Below, in pieces: positions 27,666 to 34,219 of a stretch of 49,265 bases of DNA. How positions within the stretch are numbered: the stretch's first letter is position 1; each line of letters starts with the position of its first letter. Location of the stretch: assembly GCA_945871815.1 (NCBI GenBank), contig CAMBXM010000008.1, positions 1 to 49,265 of the forward strand, given 5' to 3'. The notes under the pieces are model-generated. The model searched no databases. It was not told where the DNA came from and worked only from the letters and a program-made list of their open reading frames with translations. This DNA is from Singulisphaera sp. GP187. Its GTDB lineage: Bacteria > Planctomycetota > UBA1135 > UBA2386. A program made the position numbers and the translations under genes.

Positions 27666-30575
27666 GTGATCGGCAGCACCATCCGGCGCCCTATGCGCGC
27701 CCGAGCGTTCCTGTCTCCTGTCGCCCTTGGCCTCTTGGCGATGTCGTTCCAGACGACGATTGCTGTCGCTCAGGGACCGGCCAAGCTCGACCGGGAGATG
27801 ACCTTTGTGCGCGGCCTCGCGCGCGATCTCGGACTCGTGTCGGTCGCAGAGACCGAGCTCGCGCGACTCGAGAGTGAATTCAAGACGGCTAGCGACCAGG
27901 ACCGCGTCCTGCAGTTGCGAGTGGAGGTCTCGCTGTTCGGCGCGCGCATCAAGCAGAACCGCATCGAGCAGCGCAGCGACTACAAGAAGGCTCTGCTGCA
28001 GAGCAAAGAACTGCTCGAGCGCAGCAGCGACGCAACGGTCCAGCGCGACGCTCGCGCGACGCTCGCAGAAGCAGCTCAGGAATTTGGACAGTTCCTCAAC
28101 GAAGAACTCGATGTTGCGCGCACGGAATCGCCAACTCGCGTGGCCGAACTGGAACAGGAAGCGAAGGACGTGTTCGCACTCGGCGGCGAATCGTGCGTGA
28201 AGGTCATGCAGGCGCTGCAAGAGGGTGCAGCCAAGGATCCGCAGACGAAGCTCGAGTACGGTCTTGCCTGGATGCGCAAAGGCGTGCTGCTGCGCGAACA
28301 TGGTCGCGCCATCAAGCAGGACCGGGAAGTTCAGACGGGACGAGCAATCAATGAACTCGAAGAGATGGTGCTTGAGTACGGGGAGGAAACCGCACTCGGC
28401 CTGCGCGGGCTCTTCGAGATCGCTCAGTGCCGTGAGGTTGCGGGCAACACTGCCGATGCAATCGCCAGCTATAGCGCAACCATCCAACAGATCGGCGTCA
28501 CACTCAATGCCGAGGACAACGAGCTCAGCGGCGACACGCTGGCCTTCCTCTTTGACATGATGCAGGAGGTCTACGCGCATCTCGGCGAACTCCTGTTCGA
28601 GCAGGGCGACACGGCGGCGGCGACGGAGATGTTCCTTTCGTTCCGCGACAACCTCGCCAAGAACGGTGAGAAGGGGCTCGATCCGCTCGAGATCTGCGAT
28701 CCGCGCTTTGGTCACCTTACCTTCCTGGCCGAATGCCGGTTCCTTGCCGAGTCGGGAGATGCTGCCAAGGTGCAACAGGCGCTGACCATGGCGCAGAAGA
28801 TCAACGACAAGCATCCGAGCGATTACGTCGGCATCAAGGCCAAGGCGGTGCTGCGTCAGATTCTCGATCGCCAGCGCAACTTGGTTTCGGGCTCGCTCCT
28901 GTTCGAAATCGCCAAGGGCGAATATCAGAACAAGAACTACGAGGAGGGCATCAAGGGTCTCCGCCGCGCGCTCGCGACGATGTCACCAGAAGAGCAAAGA
29001 GCAATCGGCCTCGAAGCCTATGACCTCCTCGGGAAGATCTTCGCTGCGACGGATCGATTCCTCGAGTCGCTGATTGCCTTCGAGCAAGGACTGAAGCGCT
29101 TCGGCAAGCGAGAGGACGGCACCGAATCGCCGCTCGCCAGCGACATGGCAGACCGCTTGGATCGCACCGTCACGCAGCTCAAGTCGATCAGCAAGAACGA
29201 CCCTGCTCTGCAGCCGCTGTTTGCCATGGCCGAGCCGACCGTGTTGGCCTACTCGACGGCCGGCGCCGGCAAGGTCCACTGGAAGAACGGCAATGACCGC
29301 ATGGCCGAGAGCAAGTGGACGGAAGCGGTCGACGCCTTTGCTCAGGTACCGAAGGAGTTCCTGCAGTACGAGCTCGCGCGCGCCAACCTGATCCGGATGC
29401 AGTTCTTTGGCGGCAAGATCGCGGAGGCCACGCAGTCCATCGCCGACTACCGCTCTTGGCTCGCTTCCAAGGAAGCCGTTCTCGACCCCAAGAGAGCCGA
29501 CAAGGCACAAGTCCGCGAGAGTGCCATCCGGCGCACGGATTACACCGAGGCAGCAATCGCCTACGCGCAGGCCTATGGCGATGCGACCCTGAAGCTGCAA
29601 CGCGACCCTGCAAAGTATCCGGCGGCAATCGCGCTGATGCAGGCCTTTGTCGCCAACCACGGCAAGTCGAAAGAAGCGACGATCGCACAGGCGCTCGACG
29701 CTCTTGGCCGGATGCACGCAGACCTGGGCGAACTCGACAAGGCCGAAGCCTCGTACTTGCAGATCAAGGACCTCGATGAGCAGCGCGCAAGCAAGCTAGC
29801 AAGCGTCATCTTCGGTGCCTACCTGACGCACACGGCCAATCTGGACAAAGAACTCGACGCTGCCGTCAGTGCCGACAAGGACAAGGCGGGCATTGAGAAG
29901 CTGCGCAACGACATCACGCAGATGCGCACGCGCCTGTGCAACCTGGGCGTTGACTACATCCGTTCGTCGGGCAAGCCGCAGCTCGGCATCCTGGTCAACA
30001 CGATGAACGCCTTCGAGAAACTCGGCGACTGGAAGAAAGTCGACGAGGTCGCGCAGAAGGCGCTGCAACTGTACGGAACTGAAGCAGAGGCGAAGACCAA
30101 GGAGGTCATCGACCTCACGATTCGGCCGAAAATCGGTGAAGCGCTGCTCGAGCAACGCCAGTTTCAGCAGGCACTCGACATGTTGCTCGCAGCCGAGAAG
30201 GCCAACCCCAACCAGTACGAGCTGAAGCGCCTGGTCTGCAAGGCCCTTGGCGGCTGGTTCTACCTCAATAACCGTGGCAAGCCGGTGAAGGAGCCTGGCC
30301 TCGGCCGCTACAAGGAAGCCTACGACAAGTACTACTCCGAGTACCGGACCTGGGCTCAGCGCCCCGCAGTCCAGAAGTACAGCATCGACTGGTATCGCTT
30401 CCAATGGGAATGCTACTGGTACGCCAAACAGGCTGGCGAGCAGGACAGCACCTACAAGGGCTACGCGGCTTCGATCTACCGCACGACGGGAGCACTCGAC
30501 AAGTTCGCCGGCCTCAAGGCGCTCGGCCAGGACGGCATGAACCTCTTCACCTACTTCGACCTGAACCGCCCGTGA
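27666..30575 (+). CDS. Large exported tetratricopeptide-repeat protein
   Basis: 969 aa from GTG 27666, chosen for the GGAG at 27654-27657 eight nt upstream; ATG 27693 is an alternative. Both lead into a signal peptide (AFLSPVALGLLAMSFQTTIA, VAQ). The mature protein is almost entirely helical with degenerate TPR repeats (for example ALGLRGLFEIAQCREVAGNT and EATIAQALDALGRMHADLGE). No enzymatic motif is seen. Its size and place suggest a periplasmic scaffold binding the N-terminal TPR region of the secretin or the ExbBD complex. The 205-bp spacer before it (27461-27665) contains no gene. Confidence 0.75.
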   Translation: MIGSTIRRPMRARAFLSPVALGLLAMSFQTTIAVAQGPAKLDREMTFVRGLARDLGLVSVAETELARLESEFKTASDQDRVLQLRVEVSLFGARIKQNRIEQRSDYKKALLQSKELLERSSDATVQRDARATLAEAAQEFGQFLNEELDVARTESPTRVAELEQEAKDVFALGGESCVKVMQALQEGAAKDPQTKLEYGLAWMRKGVLLREHGRAIKQDREVQTGRAINELEEMVLEYGEETALGLRGLFEIAQCREVAGNTADAIASYSATIQQIGVTLNAEDNELSGDTLAFLFDMMQEVYAHLGELLFEQGDTAAATEMFLSFRDNLAKNGEKGLDPLEICDPRFGHLTFLAECRFLAESGDAAKVQQALTMAQKINDKHPSDYVGIKAKAVLRQILDRQRNLVSGSLLFEIAKGEYQNKNYEEGIKGLRRALATMSPEEQRAIGLEAYDLLGKIFAATDRFLESLIAFEQGLKRFGKREDGTESPLASDMADRLDRTVTQLKSISKNDPALQPLFAMAEPTVLAYSTAGAGKVHWKNGNDRMAESKWTEAVDAFAQVPKEFLQYELARANLIRMQFFGGKIAEATQSIADYRSWLASKEAVLDPKRADKAQVRESAIRRTDYTEAAIAYAQAYGDATLKLQRDPAKYPAAIALMQAFVANHGKSKEATIAQALDALGRMHADLGELDKAEASYLQIKDLDEQRASKLASVIFGAYLTHTANLDKELDAAVSADKDKAGIEKLRNDITQMRTRLCNLGVDYIRSSGKPQLGILVNTMNAFEKLGDWKKVDEVAQKALQLYGTEAEAKTKEVIDLTIRPKIGEALLEQRQFQQALDMLLAAEKANPNQYELKRLVCKALGGWFYLNNRGKPVKEPGLGRYKEAYDKYYSEYRTWAQRPAVQKYSIDWYRFQWECYWYAKQAGEQDSTYKGYAASIYRTTGALDKFAGLKALGQDGMNLFTYFDLNRP

Positions 30576-31708
30576 ACGCCCGCACACCCGCCATGCGCTC
30601 CTTGTTCGTTCTCTGTCTGTCGCTGTGCACAGCCTGGTTGCCGGCGCAGGAATCGTCAGACACCATTGTCAAGGTCGACGGCTCGAGCCTTCGCGGCGTG
30701 ACGGTGACAGTCTTCACGCTGACCTCGGTCAAGGTGACGCGCAGCAAAGAGGAAGTCGAGATCCCCCCGCACCAGATTGTCGACATCCAGTGGGGCGGAG
30801 TCCCTGAGAGCTTCACGAGCGGCCTCGCCGCCATGGCTCGCAACGAGTACGAATTGGCCAGACAGCAATTCGGCGAGGCGGCAACTGCCAGCGACCGTCC
30901 CGTGGTCAAGGCCGAAGCCCGCCTGCTGCAAGGCCGGGCCGCGGTCATGGCAGCCGCCGGCGATCCCGCCGCCGCGGCGAACGCGTCGGGTGCCATGCGG
31001 GCGTGGCTCAGCGAGTTCCCCGACCACTGGCGCGTCCCCGAAGGGATGTATCTACTCGGCCGTGCACTGCGACTCGGCCAAGTGCATGCGGACGCCGAAG
31101 CGACACTGAAGGACCTCGACAATCGCGCTGGTAGCGATGGCTGGGGAGCGATCTGGAATGCGCGCGCGAAGTACGAATTGGCCCTGAGTCTGCTCGAACA
31201 AGGCCGAGCAGCCGACGCCCGCAGTTCCTTCCAGAGCGCCGGCGGCACTGCGGACACCGCTCTCGCCGCCGCTGGTGGCCAAAGCGCGGAAATGGTCGCG
31301 ATCAAGGTCAACTCGAAGGTCGGCGAAGGCGAATCGCTTGTCTTCGAGAAGGACTATGTCCGCGCCTCGGATTACTTCCGGACCCTAGCCCAGAACACGG
31401 ACGCATCGCTCGCCGCCGCCGGCAAGGCCGGCCTCGGTGAAGCCACGTTCCTCGTTGCAGTGGGCGCCAACGACGCCGCTGGGCTGCGCACGGCCGAAAT
31501 CGCGCTCGCCGAAGCCTGCGTGCTCGACACCGGCGCCGGCGACACGGCTGCGAAAGCCAACTACTACCTCGGTCGCGTGGTTACAGCGCTGGGCGAACGC
31601 GCCAGCCAGGACTGGAAGAATCGCGCAACCGCCTACTTCAACCTCGTGATTCGTAGCTACTCCACCAGCCGTTGGGTTGGTCCGGCGAAGACCGAGCTCG
31701 CCAAGTGA
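30572..31708 (+). CDS. Exported TPR protein, second in cassette
   Basis: 378 aa. The start is GTG 30572, overlapping the previous stop by 4 nt; ATG 30593 (MRSLFVLCLSLCTAWLPAQ) is equally able to open the signal peptide. A short beta-rich N-terminal segment (VDGSSLRGVTVTVFTLTSVK, EIPPHQIVDIQWGG) resembles the small domain often found before TPRs in planctomycete periplasmic proteins. Tetratricopeptide-like helices follow. No catalytic residues are recognised. It is translationally coupled to the 969-aa TPR protein, so they probably form one complex. Confidence 0.7.
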   Translation: MNARTPAMRSLFVLCLSLCTAWLPAQESSDTIVKVDGSSLRGVTVTVFTLTSVKVTRSKEEVEIPPHQIVDIQWGGVPESFTSGLAAMARNEYELARQQFGEAATASDRPVVKAEARLLQGRAAVMAAAGDPAAAANASGAMRAWLSEFPDHWRVPEGMYLLGRALRLGQVHADAEATLKDLDNRAGSDGWGAIWNARAKYELALSLLEQGRAADARSSFQSAGGTADTALAAAGGQSAEMVAIKVNSKVGEGESLVFEKDYVRASDYFRTLAQNTDASLAAAGKAGLGEATFLVAVGANDAAGLRTAEIALAEACVLDTGAGDTAAKANYYLGRVVTALGERASQDWKNRATAYFNLVIRSYSTSRWVGPAKTELAK

Positions 31709-31772
31709 CATCGACGGCCCGCATGCCGCGTGCCCACCCCTTTTTCGTTTCCATCTGTCTCAGGGTCTTTTC

Positions 31773-31790
31773 CGCGGTCGCGCGACCGCG
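31773..31790. promoter_or_regulatory. Perfect 18-bp palindrome upstream of exbB
   Basis: CGCGGTCGCGCGACCGCG is its own reverse complement. It lies in the 154-bp gap between the second TPR gene and exbB, 72 nt before the exbB start. It could be an operator or a hairpin that adjusts downstream expression. No T-tract follows. Confidence 0.45.
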
Positions 31791-31862
31791 CAAACTCTGC
31801 GGCTCGATCTAACCCCCTCTCCCTGCTACCTGCCCTACTCCTGCACACGGAGTCGCTGCTCC

Positions 31863-32591
31863 ATGAACCTCCCATCTAGCATCGCTCGATTCCTCGCCCT
31901 TGCCACGCCGTTGTTCGTGACCAGCCTCGCTTCCGCGCAGGATGCGAAGCCCGCCGCCGCCGAGCAAACCGGCGCGCTCGCGGACATGTTCGCGTACGAA
32001 AACGCTGGCCTCATCGGCTACATCATCGTCGCCATGTCGGTCATCTCCCTGGCGCTAATCATCGAGAACTTCGTCTCCCTGAAGCGCGAGAAGCTTGCGC
32101 CGCCCGACCTGATTGACGAGCTGGGCGCGCTGTTCGACGAAGAGAACTTTCAGGAAGCGACCGAGCTCTGTGAGAACGAAAAGTTCTACCTGACGCGGTG
32201 TGTCGGCGCGGGCCTCAGCAAGCTTGGCCACCCGTTCGAGACGATTCAGGCCACCGTCCGCGAGATGGAGGCGGAAGAATCCACCAAGCTGTTCCAAAAG
32301 GTCGGCTGGCTGTCGCTCATGTCCGCGACGGCACCGATGATGGGATTGTTCGGCACCGTGACGGGCATGTTCGTGACCTTCGGAACGATCGCCTCTGCCG
32401 GTGGATCCGTGAGCCCTGCGATCTTGGCCAAGGGCATCAAGATGGCACTCATCACGACGATCTTCGGCCTTACGGTCGCGATGCCAGTCGGCGTGTGCTT
32501 CTTCGTCCTCCGAAACCGCGTCGTCCGCATCTGCACCGAGGTCAATGCCATCGCCGAGGACATGTTCGAGCGCTTCCGCAAGGGGCAGTGA
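31863..32591 (+). CDS. exbB: ExbB/TolQ-family proton channel subunit
   Basis: 242 aa from ATG 31863, with GGAG about ten nt upstream. The protein has a cleavable-looking signal sequence (IARFLALATPLFVTSLASAQ) and then three membrane helices at about 50-70, 148-172 and 190-217. The MotA/TolQ/ExbB core is clear: WLSLMSATAPMMGLFGTVTG, MFVTFGTIA and KMALITTIFGLTVAMPVGV. ExbB-type proteins form a pentamer around an ExbD dimer and use proton flow to drive motion of a partner such as TonB. No TonB is seen here. The two ExbD genes follow directly, and context points to the secretins or TPR proteins as the client. Confidence 0.92.
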   Translation: MNLPSSIARFLALATPLFVTSLASAQDAKPAAAEQTGALADMFAYENAGLIGYIIVAMSVISLALIIENFVSLKREKLAPPDLIDELGALFDEENFQEATELCENEKFYLTRCVGAGLSKLGHPFETIQATVREMEAEESTKLFQKVGWLSLMSATAPMMGLFGTVTGMFVTFGTIASAGGSVSPAILAKGIKMALITTIFGLTVAMPVGVCFFVLRNRVVRICTEVNAIAEDMFERFRKGQ

Positions 32592-32653
32592 TCGAACCAC
32601 TTGTCCCCGTGCACGTTCGACCTAGTCCCGTCTCGCGGGCAAGGAGCTGAGCA

Positions 32654-33175
32654 ATGACCGACCTCAAGAAAGAAGCGCAGCAGACGCAGGAGATGGACAT
32701 GACTCCGATGATCGACTGCGTGTTCCTGCTGATGATTTTCTTCGTGCTGATCATCGACCTGAGTCAGACCAACCTCGAAGACCTGATTCTCCCCAAGGCA
32801 CAGTATCAGCAAGCCGATGACTCGCCGCCCGAGAACCGACCCGTCATCAACCTGCTGCAAACGGGCGCGGTCTACTACAAGGGGAAGATGCAGTACGACC
32901 CTGCGGTCCACGGCAGCGATTACTCCGGCATCCTACGAATGCTGAAGCTGATCAAGCAGACCGGCAACGTGAAGACGAAGACTGAGAATCTCGGCGGACG
33001 CGACGTAGAACTGGTCGACGATCCGATCCTCCTGCGCGCTGACAAGTGGACCGAGTGGCACTTCGTCGGCGAAGTGATGAAGCAGTGCAGCCAGCCCGAA
33101 GCTGCCTTCTGGAAGGTCGAGCTCGCCATGTCCGAAAAGGACAAGGAAGAGGCGCTGCTCAAGGGCAAGAACTAG
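32654..33175 (+). CDS. exbD1: ExbD/TolR-family subunit, first copy
   Basis: 173 aa, with AAGGAG upstream of ATG 32654. One membrane helix near the N-terminus carries the proton-relay Asp21 in the conserved motif DMTPMIDCVFLLMIFF. A second acidic residue lies at its far end (IIDL). The periplasmic part (about 130 aa) is larger and more variable than in E. coli ExbD and contains no recognised TonB-like partner site. Two ExbD genes beside one ExbB would allow a heterodimer in the channel. Confidence 0.88.
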   Translation: MTDLKKEAQQTQEMDMTPMIDCVFLLMIFFVLIIDLSQTNLEDLILPKAQYQQADDSPPENRPVINLLQTGAVYYKGKMQYDPAVHGSDYSGILRMLKLIKQTGNVKTKTENLGGRDVELVDDPILLRADKWTEWHFVGEVMKQCSQPEAAFWKVELAMSEKDKEEALLKGKN

Positions 33176-33196
33176 ACAACCAGCAAGGAACCGACG

Positions 33197-33763
33197 ATGA
33201 GCGATCTACTCGCAGCAGCCCAGGAAGAAGTCAAGCCGGACATGACGCCCATGATCGACTGCGTCTTCCTGATGATCATCTTCTTCATCTGCATCGAATT
33301 CAAAGTGCTCGAGGCCAAGCTGCCAGCCTACCTGCCCAAGGACAAGGGCAGCCAAGCAACCAAGGTGGAGCCACAGGAACAGCTATCGCTCGGCGTCTAC
33401 GAGGACTCCAGGGGCACCCAGCGGTTTCCCAATGGCGGCGGCCCTGGTTTGGTCAACAGCCAGACCCAGCGTCCCTACCGCTTCGCCCTTCAGGGTCACA
33501 CCATCAAATGGATGGTGGGCCCAACGTTGGTGACGAACAGCGACGACCTGCTGAACCAATTGAAGCGGATCTACAACAACCGCGACACTTGGCAGGATGA
33601 CAAAGAGAAGCCCGGCCAGAAGAAGCCGATGCCGGTGGTCATCGAACCACACCCGGGCACGTACTATGATGATGCGGCGAAGACCGCGGACTTGGTGAAG
33701 GCCGCTGGATTCGGCGAGATCAACTTCGGCGGCGGCCTCGGCCAGGCTCCAGGAAAGAAGTAG
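33197..33763 (+). CDS. exbD2: ExbD/TolR-family subunit, second copy
   Basis: 188 aa. The same N-terminal motif DMTPMIDCVFLMIIFF places the catalytic Asp at residue 21. The periplasmic domain (YRFALQGHTIKWMVGPTLVT, then LKRIYNNRDTW) is different from the first copy, and a Gly/Lys-rich tail ends AGFGEINFGGGLGQAPGKK. The gene begins 21 nt after exbD1 and is the last gene before the strong hairpin terminator. Confidence 0.88.
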   Translation: MSDLLAAAQEEVKPDMTPMIDCVFLMIIFFICIEFKVLEAKLPAYLPKDKGSQATKVEPQEQLSLGVYEDSRGTQRFPNGGGPGLVNSQTQRPYRFALQGHTIKWMVGPTLVTNSDDLLNQLKRIYNNRDTWQDDKEKPGQKKPMPVVIEPHPGTYYDDAAKTADLVKAAGFGEINFGGGLGQAPGKK

Positions 33764-33781
33764 TCCGGCGAGCGTGCCCAA

Positions 33782-33800
33782 GGACTCGCTGGGCGAGTCC
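33782..33800. other. Small inverted repeat after exbD2
   Basis: GGACTCG (33782-33788) and CGAGTCC (33794-33800) form a perfect 7-bp stem with a 5-nt loop, just before the longer hairpin. It may assist termination or mRNA 3'-end stability. Confidence 0.45.
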
Positions 33801-33804
33801 ACCT

Positions 33805-33839
33805 GCGACCCTGCTGCGGCAACCCCGCAGCAGGGTCGC
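33805..33839 (+). terminator. Strong hairpin terminator of the secretin 1-exbD2 unit
   Basis: A perfect 15-bp stem (33805-33819 and 33825-33839) with a 5-nt loop follows exbD2 by 41 nt. The following GCTGTTTC is only slightly T-rich, so rho-independent release is probable but not certain. It marks the 3' end of the first transcription unit, leaving secretin 2 with its own promoter in the 456-bp gap. Confidence 0.7.
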
Positions 33840-33910
33840 GCTGTTTCACGAGTGCTCGATCTCGATCTTCGCGAGAGCACCAAGGCCTAAGCACAGAACG
33901 GTGGGCGCCG

Positions 33911-33931
33911 CGCCCGCCGCACCGGCGGGCG
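33911..33931. other. GC-rich 9-bp inverted repeat in the gap before secretin 2
   Basis: CGCCCGCCG (33911-33919) and CGGCGGGCG (33923-33931) form a perfect stem with a 3-nt loop. The gap 33764-34219 otherwise contains no supported gene. Role unknown; it may be a second terminator or a regulatory structure. Confidence 0.4.
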
Positions 33932-34177
33932 TCGATCGCCTCCCGCAGTGCTCGGCCCCGCGCAAATCGAAGAAGATCCCAGCAGGATGGACGCAGAATC
34001 CGCTGGCACGAGCCCGCAGGCGTGGCTAGCTTTCGCCGACTTCGACGTGGCGTTCTGCTGCAGCAGTCGCGACGTTGTTGTCCCTAAGCCCCTCCCCCGC
34101 CGCATCACGACCGCCGCGTAGCAACCCCTCGCGCACGCTCGCTCGCGAATCGTCGGTTCGGAGAATCGTCCCAAACC

Positions 34178-34202
34178 CTTGTGGGTGCTCGCACCCCACA
34201 AG
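34178..34202 (+). promoter_or_regulatory. Hairpin in the 5' leader of secretin 2
   Basis: CTTGTGGGTG (34178-34187) can pair with CACCCCACAAG (34192-34202) with one bulged base and a 4-nt loop. It ends 17 nt before the ATG at 34220, close enough to affect ribosome access. Only a weak AGAG Shine-Dalgarno is visible between. It resembles an expression-control structure, with no known riboswitch class recognised. Confidence 0.4.
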
Positions 34203-34219
34203 TTCCAGAGCGTGAACCG

